Shown: positions 8,166 to 16,689 of the stretch, in pieces
Layout: each line of letters begins with the position of its first letter
Numbering within the stretch: position 1 is the stretch's first letter
Origin: Hyphomicrobiales bacterium
Lineage (GTDB): Bacteria > Pseudomonadota > Alphaproteobacteria > Rhizobiales > Beijerinckiaceae
NCBI GenBank assembly: GCA_930633495.1
Contig: CAKNFJ010000001.1
Span: 3,309,001 to 3,373,000, forward strand
Length of the DNA: 64,000 nucleotides
Reading direction: 5' to 3'
The notes under the pieces: model-generated
The model's database searches: none
What the model saw: the letters and a program-made list of their open reading frames with translations, nothing else
What the model was told of the DNA's origin: nothing
Translations under genes and position numbers: made by a program

Positions 8166-10060
8166 GACACTAGCTCCCGGACATCGGCGTTCGGCCGGGC
8201 CAGGACGTAATGGCCTTCGCCGAGGGCCAGATGCGTCAGGGCTGAGGCGTCGGAGCCGATCTTGAAGGCATCTCCCCAATGGCTGTCGTCGGAGGCGCCG
8301 CCCGGTGCCGCCAGCTTGAAGTCGAGCTTGCGATCGAGATCGGCGAAGGGCACGGAGCGCAGCAGCGCCTTGGTGTAGGGGTGGACCGGCTTGGTGAAGA
8401 GCGTGTGGCGCGGCGCGAGCTCGACGATATGGCCGCTGGCCATCACCGCGATGCGGTCCGCCATGTAGTTCACCACGGCGAGATTGTGGGAGATGAACAG
8501 GAAGGTCAGGCCGCGCTCGGCCTGAAGATCCTTCAGCAGGTTGAGGATCTGGGCCTGCACCGAGACGTCCAGCGCCGAGACCGGCTCGTCGCAGATGATG
8601 AGTTCGGGGTCGAGCGCGAGCGCGCGGGCGATGCCGATGCGCTGGCGCTGGCCGCCGGAAAAGGAATGCGGGTAGCGGTTCAGGAAGCGGACATCGAGGC
8701 CGACATCCTGCATGAGTGAGCGCACCCGCTCGTCCTGCGCGGCGGGATCGCCCCGGTCGTGGATGGCGAGCGGCTCGCGCAGGATGTTCATCACCGTCAT
8801 GCGCGGCGAGAGCGACGAGACGGGGTCCTGGAAGATCATCTGGATGCGCGGCCGGAAGGCGCGCAGCGCCTCGCCCTGCAAACCGAGCACGTCGACCCGG
8901 TCGTGGCCATCGTCGAACACGACCTCGCCGGCGTTGGCGGTGACGGCCCGCATGATGATCTTGCTGACCGTGGTCTTGCCGCAGCCGCTTTCGCCGACGA
9001 GCCCGAGGCATTCGCCCCGGCGGATGTCGAAACTGACGTCGTCGACTGCCTTCACCGTGCTCAGCGTGCCCTTGCCGAAGAAGCCGCGCGAGCCGGTGAC
9101 ATAGGTCTTGCTGAGGTGGCGAACGCGCAGCAGCGGCGTGTCGCGGGCCTCGGGCGGAGGGGCGGGGCGCGGCGCGACCGGGAGCCTGGGCTTGGCCTCG
9201 CGCAAGGCGACGAGGCGTTCGCCCTCCTGCATGTCGAAATGCGGCGACGCGTTCAGCAGCGCCTTGAGATAGGGGTGGCGCGGCCTGCGGAAGATGTCCT
9301 CGACCGGGCCCCGCTCCATGATCTCGCCGTGGAAGATCACGACCACCTCGTCGGCCATGTTGGCGACGACGCCGAGATCATGGGTGATCAGCAAGATCGC
9401 CATGCCCATCTCGCCCTGGAGATCGCGCATCAGGTCGAGCACCTGGGCCTGGATGGTGACGTCGAGCGCCGTGGTCGGCTCGTCGGCGATCAGCAGGGCC
9501 GGCTGGCAGATCAGCGCCATGGCGAGCATGGCGCGCTGGCGCAGGCCGCCGGAGAGCTCGAAGGAATAGAGCCCGAAGGCGCGCTTCGGGTTCTTGAAGC
9601 CGACGCGCTTCAGCATCGCCTCGATCAGTTCGCGCGCCTGCGCCTTCGGCATCGGCCGGTGCAGGAGCAGCGCCTCCTCGATCTGGTTGCCGATCGTGTG
9701 GACCGGGGAGAGCGAGGACATCGGCTCCTGGAAGATCATGCCGATGCGCCCGCCGCGCAGGGACCGGATTTCCGGCCCCTCGGCCGGAAGGGCGGCGATG
9801 TCGATCGCGTTCGCCGGTTCCAGCGGATCACGGAACAGGATCTCGCCGCCGGTCACGGCGCCCGCGCGCGGCAGCAGGCCCATGATGGCCTGTGAGATCA
9901 CCGATTTGCCGGAGCCGGATTCGCCGACCAGCGCGACGGTCTTGCCTGCGGGCACGCGCAGGCTCACGCCCTTCACCACCTCGCGGGCGAGGCCGTGAAC
10001 CGTGAAGCCGATCCGCAGATCGCTGATGCGCAGAATATCCATGACCCGCTTCGACGCCAC
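8162..10060 (-). CDS. Two-domain ABC importer ATPase (DppD-DppF type fusion)
   Basis: 632 residues holding two complete nucleotide-binding domains. Domain 1 has Walker A GESGSGKS near residues 44-51, a variant signature LSGGLRQR and Walker [13 protein letters not shown]. Domain 2 has [17 protein letters not shown] and [12 protein letters not shown]. Both are followed by the oligopeptide-type C-terminal extension ([16 protein letters not shown]). It energises the two permeases downstream. I took the GTG at 10060 as the start; an ATG six codons later (10042) is also possible. The gene begins 18 bases after the lyase-like pseudogene and is probably in the same operon. Confidence 0.85.
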   Translation of the reverse strand: MASKRVMDILRISDLRIGFTVHGLAREVVKGVSLRVPAGKTVALVGESGSGKSVISQAIMGLLPRAGAVTGGEILFRDPLEPANAIDIAALPAEGPEIRSLRGGRIGMIFQEPMSSLSPVHTIGNQIEEALLLHRPMPKAQARELIEAMLKRVGFKNPKRAFGLYSFELSGGLRQRAMLAMALICQPALLIADEPTTALDVTIQAQVLDLMRDLQGEMGMAILLITHDLGVVANMADEVVVIFHGEIMERGPVEDIFRRPRHPYLKALLNASPHFDMQEGERLVALREAKPRLPVAPRPAPPPEARDTPLLRVRHLSKTYVTGSRGFFGKGTLSTVKAVDDVSFDIRRGECLGLVGESGCGKTTVSKIIMRAVTANAGEVVFDDGHDRVDVLGLQGEALRAFRPRIQMIFQDPVSSLSPRMTVMNILREPLAIHDRGDPAAQDERVRSLMQDVGLDVRFLNRYPHSFSGGQRQRIGIARALALDPELIICDEPVSALDVSVQAQILNLLKDLQAERGLTFLFISHNLAVVNYMADRIAVMASGHIVELAPRHTLFTKPVHPYTKALLRSVPFADLDRKLDFKLAAPGGASDDSHWGDAFKIGSDASALTHLALGEGHYVLARPNADVRELVS

Positions 10061-10078
10061 TCGGGAACGATCCGCTCC

Positions 10079-11129
10079 TCACTCGCTGTCACTAGACGTC
10101 GAAAGTTGCGACTTGCCAATGACTTTCGGCGTCGCGGCCGGTTCGTCCGGACATTGGCCGATGCGGATGACGTCGCTGCAACGCGGTCCGCGCCGAAAAT
10201 CGTCGTAGCTGACGCTCCAGGGCTGGCGGGCCGGCGCACGATAGGGACCGAACTTGAAATACTGGTTGGCGTCGAGGCCCGGGCCGCTATGGCCGATATG
10301 GCCGCGGACGGTCACAATCCGAGCGCCGTTGACCATGATCTCGACATGGCCGTCGCCATGCGGCCCCGGTTGCGAGCGGGCGACGATATCGATCCAGCCG
10401 TTCCGCACCGGCGGCAGGGCGGCATGCTGCGTCACCGCGATCGAGGGCGCGCAGGCATTGAAATAGCTGGGGTAATTCTTGCGCGCGGCGCCGGCTTCCA
10501 TGGCGACCAGTGCGCGCGTCTGGCGGGCTTTCGGGCGGTCGAACACCAGAGCCTCGCCCGGAAGGCAGCCATGCGGGCGCTCCGCGCCTCCGATTGGGTA
10601 GGAGGGCACGCGATCGGTCTCGACCGTGACGCCGAGATGGCCGCGGTAGAGCCGGATGGCGAGGAAGGGTGAGTAGTCGCCTTCCGCCGCTGGGCGGATC
10701 TCGCGCTTCCACTGCGCGATCACATATCTGCGATCGTCCCGCGGCACCGGATCGTCGAGGCGCAAGGCCAGCCCGTACCAGATTGTGCTGCGATACGGGG
10801 CGAGCACCGCGGGGCGTTCCCAGGCCTCGGCGCGCTCGCTGCAATCGGCACGATTCGGCGGGCAGGAGGCCATCGCCGTCAGGGTCAGGACGCCTGCGCT
10901 GCGCGGGGGGCGCTGAGGGGCCGAAAACCACCCGCCCGGCGCGCTGCTCGAAGTTGTGCTTGTAGAAAAGCCCGTCCTCGGCGGCGAAATCGTCGCCATC
11001 GAAGCCATCCTGCAGGCGCAGGGCGGCGTTGTCCCGCGCGTTCTCCGCCGCAGGCGATGCGAGAGGGACGGCTCCCGCGCAGAGGGCGATGGCGCAGGCC
11101 AGAGCGGCGCGGAGCGGCAGGCTGTTCAC
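10079..11129 (-). pseudogene. Polysaccharide lyase-like secreted protein, frameshifted
   Basis: A GTG at 11129 with GGAGAAG just upstream opens a signal peptide (hydrophobic core, cleavage near ASPA-AEN) followed by LQDGFDGDDF and HNFEQRAGRVVFGPSAPP. The family-like continuation (SAGVLTLTAMASCPP, CSERAEAWER, WYGLALRLDDP, YVIAQWKREI, GGWID-like strands) is in the neighbouring frame, which stays open to 10079. The join falls at a run of six G (plus strand 10905-10910); removing one base restores a single frame of about 350 residues. The CSERAE and QWK motifs recall the heparin lyase I-like polysaccharide lyase family. As written the product would be cut short. Phase variation or an assembly/read error are alternatives. 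Confidence 0.65.
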
Positions 11130-11169
11130 GTCTTCTCCAGGCGGTGTGGCTCGGCCGCGTCTGTGCTCA

Positions 11170-12028
11170 GAGGGCGTTTGGAAATTAACCTTGAGCGAGC
11201 CGGTTGAGCATGAGGCGGGCTGCTGCGATGTCGATCATCGTCTCTGACGTCTGTACACGGTACTCATAGTCCTTGCTAAGCCGACGATTGCGACCGAGCC
11301 AGGCGAAGCTGCGCTCGACGATCCAAGTCAAGCCCGTGATCTTGAAGGCGCGCTGACGACGCTTGACGATCTGCAGCCGCCAACCTTGCTGTTCTGCCAG
11401 CGCGCGGGAGAGTTTCTTGCTCTCATGACCCGCGTCGGCGATGATGGTGGTGATCGCCGGAAAGAGCGCGCGCAATCCGTTTGTCAGCAAGGCACCGGCG
11501 CGCCGATCCGAAACATCGGCAGCTTCGACGCGGTTGGCGATCGGCAGGCCGAGCGTGTCGACCAGAATGTGACGCTTTCTGCCCTTCACCCGCTTGAAGG
11601 CGTCAAAACCGCGGGTTCCGCCGACCTCGGTGGTCTTGACCGACTGTCCATCCATGATCACGACGGTCGGACATTCCGCGCGACCGGCCCGAAGTCGGGT
11701 AAGCCGGTAGAGTTCACGTTGCAGACAAACCCAGATGCCGGTTCGCTGCCATGACCGAAAGTACCAGTAGACCGTGTTCCAGGCAGGGAAATCTCTCGGC
11801 AGTTGGCGCCATTGGCAGCCGGTACGCAGCAGATAGAAGATCGCGTCCAGGACGGCACGAAGACTGATCCGTCGTCGTCGGCCGCGCCGGCTCGCTTTCG
11901 GCAGTAGCGGCTCAACAATCGACCATTGTTCATCCGTCACGTTCGATACGTACTGGCTACCGCCCATCCCTTGCCTCCGTTCAACGGACGGCAAGGAACA
12001 CCGCAATCCTTAATTTCCAAACGCCCTC
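11170..12028 (-). mobile_element. IS5-family insertion sequence, copy 1
   Basis: An 859-bp element bounded by perfect 19-bp terminal inverted repeats, gagggcgtttggaaattaa at 11170-11188 and its reverse complement at 12010-12028. It has one transposase gene. The flanking triplets are TCA (left) and TTA (right), both of the TNA type used by IS5 subgroups such as IS1031/IS427, but not identical to each other. It is base-for-base the same as copy 2 as far as I can see by reading. It truncates the GNAT pseudogene at its right edge. Confidence 0.9.
11185..11967 (-). CDS. IS5-family DDE transposase (copy 1)
   Basis: 260 residues from the ATG at 11967, which has GGAGG five bases upstream. The N-terminal VTDEQWSIVEPLLP is the helix-turn-helix-like start of this family. 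The catalytic triad is visible as IMDGQSVKT (first Asp), TTIIADAGHESKKL (second Asp) and WIVERSFAWLGRNRRL (Glu with the YREK-like region). A complete single frame suggests that the enzyme is still active. It is identical to the protein encoded at 13201-13983. Confidence 0.9.
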   Translation of the reverse strand: MGGSQYVSNVTDEQWSIVEPLLPKASRRGRRRRISLRAVLDAIFYLLRTGCQWRQLPRDFPAWNTVYWYFRSWQRTGIWVCLQRELYRLTRLRAGRAECPTVVIMDGQSVKTTEVGGTRGFDAFKRVKGRKRHILVDTLGLPIANRVEAADVSDRRAGALLTNGLRALFPAITTIIADAGHESKKLSRALAEQQGWRLQIVKRRQRAFKITGLTWIVERSFAWLGRNRRLSKDYEYRVQTSETMIDIAAARLMLNRLAQG

Positions 12029-12810
12029 TTACGCCCGTTGCGCGAATGTCGTGGGCCGGGGGAAAATGCAGTCGCGAGGCTGGTTGCGCGATTACATAGC
12101 CGTCCAGGGCCTCCGGTGTTCCGCACACGAGCATATCCCGGTCGTTCATCGTCTGGCATCGCCTCATCCAGTTGCCGAACCGATCGTCAGCATCTGCGTG
12201 AGGGGTCCAGAATACATCCAGCTCAGCGAGTATCTTTCCTGTTTTCCGCGCTCCGCCTGACGATCCCCGCAATGTCGCTATCCGAAGCCGCGCGCACATC
12301 GAGGGGCGGGGTCGCGCCTTCAAGATTGCTCTTGGCGAGATAGAGCGTCAGCGGCCTATATCCCCGCTGCTCGAAACACACTCGCAAGTCGTTGCCGCAA
12401 ACAAAAGAGGCCAACAGCAACTCTGCTCCCGCGTCCCGAAGGTCCGCTTCGGCAGCTTCCACAAGCGCCGGGATCGTGCCTGGCGGCGCGTCTGCTGTAG
12501 CAAAGCACTCCGGCATCAGTAGGCCGGGATCGCCCCATTTTCCGGCATAGATCGGAGGAACCGGCAAGAGCACGGAATGGGCAACGCCGACCAGCTCGCC
12601 GCCTGCGTCGGCAACTAGCCATTTTTGTCGGAATGGTTGCTTTTCCGCCGTTAGGGCGAATTTGACGGCCTCTCCCACCTTTGCAGGGGCGTCATCATCG
12701 AGCACCCATAGCACCGGGTCGTGGGCCTGCCTGCTACGGGCATCCTGCATCAAGAGATCGACCATCTGCGGTAAGTCATCGAGCGTGGCGGCTCTGATTT
12801 CAGCGGGCAT
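12029..12810 (-). pseudogene. Two-domain GNAT acetyltransferase, frameshifted and cut by IS copy 1
   Basis: The frame from the ATG at 12810 encodes an acetyltransferase-like domain (IRAATLDDLPQMVDLLM, QKWLVADAGGELVGVAHS, DLRDAGAELLLASF, FEQRGYRPLTLYL) and then starts a second domain (DVRAASDSDIAGIVRRSAENRK) before a stop at 12223. The continuation ILAELDVFWTPHADADDRF to PASRLHFPP lies one frame over; a single extra base near 12232-12240 explains the shift. That second domain is then ended by the insertion sequence at 12028. Two independent lesions make this a dead gene. Its original acetyl acceptor is unknown. Confidence 0.7.
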
Positions 12811-12841
12811 ATTGTCCCCTTTGGTTGTGTTTCGGCCGTCC

Positions 12842-13185
12842 CTACCTAGTCAGCGCATCATTGAGCGCCCTATAAAGGGTAGCGCGATGGACGCCCAGGA
12901 GCCGGGCGACTTCCGCAACTGGCTTCTTGTCCTGGTCGATAAGCTGGTGGGCGTGGGCGATCTGCTCGGCCGACAGGGTAGGGGAGGGGCCGAACCGCAC
13001 ACCTCGGGCTTTCGCCGCGATCCTGCCGGCGCTGGTGCGCTCCACGATCAAGGATCGCTCGAAATCCGCAATGCCGGCAAACACTGTCAACACCATGCGG
13101 CCGGCCGGCGTCGTCGTGTCGGCCCACGGCTCGGCCAGGGAGCGCAGACCAGCGCCGGCCTCCTTGATCCGCTCTGCGATGCTGA
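12842..13185 (-). pseudogene. Serine recombinase (resolvase/invertase) C-terminal fragment
   Basis: The frame is open from the edge of IS copy 2 (13185) to the stop at 12842. It encodes the last ~113 residues of a Tn3-resolvase-like serine recombinase: SLAEPWADTTTPAGRMVL, FAGIADFERSLIVERTSAGR (the E-R-x3-ER-type helix) and a C-terminal helix-turn-helix (KPVAEVARLLGVHRATLYR). The catalytic N-terminus with its active serine is missing, removed by the IS. It is a remnant of an older mobile element or plasmid segment. Confidence 0.8.
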
Positions 13186-14044
13186 GAGGGCGTTTGGAAA
13201 TTAACCTTGAGCGAGCCGGTTGAGCATGAGGCGGGCTGCTGCGATGTCGATCATCGTCTCTGACGTCTGTACACGGTACTCATAGTCCTTGCTAAGCCGA
13301 CGATTGCGACCGAGCCAGGCGAAGCTGCGCTCGACGATCCAAGTCAAGCCCGTGATCTTGAAGGCGCGCTGACGACGCTTGACGATCTGCAGCCGCCAAC
13401 CTTGCTGTTCTGCCAGCGCGCGGGAGAGTTTCTTGCTCTCATGACCCGCGTCGGCGATGATGGTGGTGATCGCCGGAAAGAGCGCGCGCAATCCGTTTGT
13501 CAGCAAGGCACCGGCGCGCCGATCCGAAACATCGGCAGCTTCGACGCGGTTGGCGATCGGCAGGCCGAGCGTGTCGACCAGAATGTGACGCTTTCTGCCC
13601 TTCACCCGCTTGAAGGCGTCAAAACCGCGGGTTCCGCCGACCTCGGTGGTCTTGACCGACTGTCCATCCATGATCACGACGGTCGGACATTCCGCGCGAC
13701 CGGCCCGAAGTCGGGTAAGCCGGTAGAGTTCACGTTGCAGACAAACCCAGATGCCGGTTCGCTGCCATGACCGAAAGTACCAGTAGACCGTGTTCCAGGC
13801 AGGGAAATCTCTCGGCAGTTGGCGCCATTGGCAGCCGGTACGCAGCAGATAGAAGATCGCGTCCAGGACGGCACGAAGACTGATCCGTCGTCGTCGGCCG
13901 CGCCGGCTCGCTTTCGGCAGTAGCGGCTCAACAATCGACCATTGTTCATCCGTCACGTTCGATACGTACTGGCTACCGCCCATCCCTTGCCTCCGTTCAA
14001 CGGACGGCAAGGAACACCGCAATCCTTAATTTCCAAACGCCCTC
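13186..14044 (-). mobile_element. IS5-family insertion sequence, copy 2
   Basis: The second 859-bp copy lies exactly 2016 bases from copy 1, in the same orientation, with the same perfect 19-bp terminal repeats (13186-13204 and 14026-14044). Its flanking triplets are TGA (left) and TCA (right). It cuts the serine recombinase fragment on its left and abuts the truncated ABC protein gene on its right. Two identical direct copies 1.2 kb apart allow deletion of the intervening segment by homologous recombination. Confidence 0.9.
13201..13983 (-). CDS. IS5-family DDE transposase (copy 2)
   Basis: 260 residues, identical to the transposase at 11185-11967, with the same GGAGG ribosome binding site before the ATG at 13983 and an intact Asp-Asp-Glu catalytic set (IMDGQS, IIADAGHE, IVERSFAW). 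The intact frame and absence of differences from copy 1 point to a recent duplication. Confidence 0.9.
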   Translation of the reverse strand: MGGSQYVSNVTDEQWSIVEPLLPKASRRGRRRRISLRAVLDAIFYLLRTGCQWRQLPRDFPAWNTVYWYFRSWQRTGIWVCLQRELYRLTRLRAGRAECPTVVIMDGQSVKTTEVGGTRGFDAFKRVKGRKRHILVDTLGLPIANRVEAADVSDRRAGALLTNGLRALFPAITTIIADAGHESKKLSRALAEQQGWRLQIVKRRQRAFKITGLTWIVERSFAWLGRNRRLSKDYEYRVQTSETMIDIAAARLMLNRLAQG

Positions 14045-14049
14045 TCATC

Positions 14050-16227
14050 ATGGCGCAGAGCTTCTGGCTCGGCTCGATCGCGCTGCTGATCGTGCTGGCC
14101 CAAGCGATCATCATTCCGATCCTGCGCCGGGAACAGCTCAGGCTCGGCCGCGAGCGCCAGATCGCCTCGCGCCAGCTCGCGGGCAGGATCGGCGAGATCG
14201 TCGATGCCGGGCCGATGATCCAGGGCCATGGCGCCACGGCTTACGTCCAGTCCGACATCGCCGGGCGGCTTGGGCGGCTCTTCGACATCCGCTACGCGCT
14301 CTACAAGCGGAAATTCGCGGTCAAGTTCCTCAACAACCTCCTGGCCCAGATCACGCCGTTCTTCTTCTATGCGATCGGCGGCTATTTCGCGCTGCAGGGG
14401 CGGATGGACATCGGCCAGCTCGTGGCGGTGATCGCGGCCTATCGCGACCTGCCTTCGCCGATCAAGGAGCTGATCGACTGGGACCAGCAGCGCAACGACG
14501 TGACGATCAAGTACGAGCAGGTGATTTCCCAGTTCAACAACGACGACACGCTTGTCCTCGACGAGGCGAATGGTTGCCCGCGGCTTTCGCCCCAAGGGGA
14601 GGTTCGGCTCGAGGCCGTGCAACTGCTGGACAATCGCGGCCAGCCGCTGCTGACGCCGCTGTCGTTCAGCCTGCCGCGTCCGGCGACCGTCGCCGTGATC
14701 GGACCTCCCGGGAGCGGCAAGGACGTGCTCGGGCGGATTCTGGGGCGGCAGGCGACGAACTATACCGGGCGCGTGCTCATCGACGGCGAGCCGCTGTCCG
14801 AGATGTCGGTGGAGCGCGCAAGCCACATCATCGGCTATGCCGGGGACGAGGCGGAGATCATCGCCGGAACGATCCGCGACAACATCCTGCTGCCGCTCAG
14901 GCGGCGCCGGCCGGCCCTCAAGCCCGACGGCCCGATCTCTCCCCAGGAACACCGCCGTTTCGTCGAGGCGGTCCGCTCGGGCAACTCCCCGTTTCTCTTC
15001 GAGGCGGACTGGACCGACTATGACGGCATCGGCGTTGCCGACGCGACCGAGCTCGCCGCACGGGTCCGGGAATTGCTCGACGTGTTCGGTTGCACCCGCG
15101 AGGTGTTCGAGCTCGGCCTCGGCGGCAAGGTCATGCCGCCGGTGAGCGAGCAGGCGACCGAGCGCATCATCACCGCCCGGCGGGTCGTCGCCGCGGAGCT
15201 CGAACGCATCAATCTGTGCGAGCTGATTGAGCCCTTCGTGCTCGACCGCTACAACCGCAACGCATCCATCGCCGAGAACCTGATTTTCGGCACGCGCACC
15301 AGCAGCCGGTTCGACAACGCGACCTTGCTGTTCGAGCCCTATGCGCGCTCGATCCTCCAGGCCGAGGCGCTGGTCGAGCCCTTGACCGAGATGGGTGGGC
15401 GCATCGTCGCGACCGTGGTGGAAATCTTCGCCGGGCTGCCGCAGGGACATGCGCTGTTCGAGCGCTATTCCTTCGGGGAGACCTTCGATTTCGAGCGCCT
15501 GAACGAGCTTGCCGAGGTGCTGGCCAAGCACGACATGCGCAGCCCGCTGGATCAGGAGACGCAGCGCGATCTGGTGGCGCTGGCGCTCGGCTATGTCGAG
15601 CCGAAGCACCGGCTGAACCTGATCGACGGGCGGCTGGAGCGCCGCATCCTGCGGGCTCGCGAGAGCTTCCGCCGACATTTGCCGGCCGATGCGGCGGCCG
15701 ATGTCGATTTCTACGCCCTGGACAAGGTCATGCTCGGAGCGAGCGTGCGCGACAATCTGATGTTCGGTCGCATCGGCTACGGCATCCCCGATGCGGGGCG
15801 CAAGGTCACGGAGATCGTGCTGCAGGTGCTGGAGCGCTCCGGGCTGGGGGAGGCGCTCTATCGGCTCGGTCTCGATACCGAGAGCGGCATCCGCGGACGT
15901 TACCTGCCGGCGCGGCTGCGGCAGGCGGTTCCGCTGGTCGAGGCCCTGGTCAAGGCGCCCCAGATCGCCATTCTCGATATCTCGACGCTGCTCGCGATTT
16001 CCGACGCGCCGGAGGAGATCGTGGCGCGGCTGCGCGGCTATTGCGCGGGAATGACCCTGTTTCTTCTGGCGGGAGATGCTAACCTGCTCGGGGATGTTTC
16101 GTTGCGGATCGTCTTCCACGACGCGACCGGGGTAGTCGAGGCCGACAACGCCCCCGACGCGGCCAACGATGCCGGCGCTCGCGCGTTGCGTTTCGCGGAG
16201 GCTCGGCACATGGAGGCACGGTCATGA
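14050..16227 (+). CDS. ABC-type transporter protein, 5'-truncated, with degenerate ATPase motifs
   Basis: 725 residues remain from the first ATG after IS copy 2. The first helix (SFWLGSIALLIVLAQAIIIP) and a later pair (about residues 105-125) look like the last helices of a six-helix exporter domain, so the first helices are missing. A Walker A follows (GPPGSGKD, residues 218-225), but the usual signature is replaced by YLPARLRQA (618-626), Walker B is IAILDIS with Ile644 in place of the catalytic Glu, and no switch His is seen (FLLAGDANLL). About 390 residues separate Walker A from the signature region and contain two extra copies of an ASIAENLIFG-like segment. It overlaps the next gene by ATGA. 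It may be dead, or a non-hydrolysing structural or regulatory protein. Confidence 0.7.
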   Translation: MAQSFWLGSIALLIVLAQAIIIPILRREQLRLGRERQIASRQLAGRIGEIVDAGPMIQGHGATAYVQSDIAGRLGRLFDIRYALYKRKFAVKFLNNLLAQITPFFFYAIGGYFALQGRMDIGQLVAVIAAYRDLPSPIKELIDWDQQRNDVTIKYEQVISQFNNDDTLVLDEANGCPRLSPQGEVRLEAVQLLDNRGQPLLTPLSFSLPRPATVAVIGPPGSGKDVLGRILGRQATNYTGRVLIDGEPLSEMSVERASHIIGYAGDEAEIIAGTIRDNILLPLRRRRPALKPDGPISPQEHRRFVEAVRSGNSPFLFEADWTDYDGIGVADATELAARVRELLDVFGCTREVFELGLGGKVMPPVSEQATERIITARRVVAAELERINLCELIEPFVLDRYNRNASIAENLIFGTRTSSRFDNATLLFEPYARSILQAEALVEPLTEMGGRIVATVVEIFAGLPQGHALFERYSFGETFDFERLNELAEVLAKHDMRSPLDQETQRDLVALALGYVEPKHRLNLIDGRLERRILRARESFRRHLPADAAADVDFYALDKVMLGASVRDNLMFGRIGYGIPDAGRKVTEIVLQVLERSGLGEALYRLGLDTESGIRGRYLPARLRQAVPLVEALVKAPQIAILDISTLLAISDAPEEIVARLRGYCAGMTLFLLAGDANLLGDVSLRIVFHDATGVVEADNAPDAANDAGARALRFAEARHMEARS

Positions 16228-16673
16228 GTCTGGAAGCCGACATCAGTTGCCTGCGGAACCTGCCGCTGTTCCATGACATGCCGCCGTCGCGGCTGAAGCT
16301 CGTCGCCCTGATGGGCGAGAGGCTCTATTTCGAGCCGGGAGCGGTCCTGATTAGCCAGAAGGACAAGCTCGAGGGCGTCTATGTCGTCCTCGAGGGCGAG
16401 GTCGAGTTCTCCCAGCCGCGCGAGAACGGCGAAGAGCGGCGTTTCGTCAAGGACACCGGCAGCATCACCGGCGACGTCTCGCTGCTGAGCGGACTGCCCT
16501 TCATCGGCACCATCAGCGCGAAGTCCCGCGTTCTGGCGCTCAGGATTCCGAAGGACCTGTTCTTCGAACTGCTGCAGACCGTTCCGGAGTTCAGCCTCGC
16601 GGTCTGTCGGGATCTGGCTGGGCGCGTTCACCGGCTCGCCTCCGTGCTGCTGCGCGAGCACGAAACCGTTTGA
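16224..16673 (+). CDS. Cyclic-nucleotide-binding-fold protein
   Basis: 149 residues forming a single Crp-type beta-roll: LPLFHDMPPSRLKLVALMGE, FEPGAVLISQKDKLEGVYVV, LEGEVEF and SITGDVSLLSGLPFIGTISA, with a C-terminal helix. In canonical cNMP binders the phosphate cassette reads FGE-x-AL...PR-x-A; here it is TGDVSLL...PFIGT, so the ligand-pairing Arg is absent and the Glu is Asp. There is no DNA-binding domain. The start overlaps the upstream ABC gene (ATGA), implying coupled expression. It may sense a different ligand or act as a protein-protein module. Confidence 0.75.
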   Translation: MSLEADISCLRNLPLFHDMPPSRLKLVALMGERLYFEPGAVLISQKDKLEGVYVVLEGEVEFSQPRENGEERRFVKDTGSITGDVSLLSGLPFIGTISAKSRVLALRIPKDLFFELLQTVPEFSLAVCRDLAGRVHRLASVLLREHETV

Positions 16674-16689
16674 CGAGGTCGATGATCGC

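Larger units (their letters stand above)
11170..14044. mobile_element. Candidate composite element formed by two IS5 copies
   Basis: Two identical IS copies in the same orientation enclose 1157 bp of gene fragments. The triplet outside the left end of copy 1 (11167-11169) and the triplet outside the right end of copy 2 (14045-14047) are both TCA, as a 3-bp TNA target duplication would give if the pair had moved as a unit. The inner flanks (TTA, TGA) differ. One in four matches of this kind would occur by chance, and the gene on the right is truncated, so recombination or deletion between independent insertions is an equally good reading. Confidence 0.4.

Noticed and set aside
5625..8210. 861-codon open frame on the plus strand
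   Set aside because: Antisense to the binding-protein and permease genes, which carry clear family motifs; composition is typical of a GC-bias shadow.
11167..14052. Reading the ABC gene as intact before a clean composite insertion
   Set aside because: Joining the two outer flanks leaves only the antisense of the lyase-like gene upstream, which cannot encode the missing membrane helices, so some sequence has been lost.
14026..16209. 727-codon open frame on the minus strand opposite the ABC protein
   Set aside because: No recognisable motif, skewed composition, and it would start inside the end of the next gene; the plus strand has Walker A and membrane helices.
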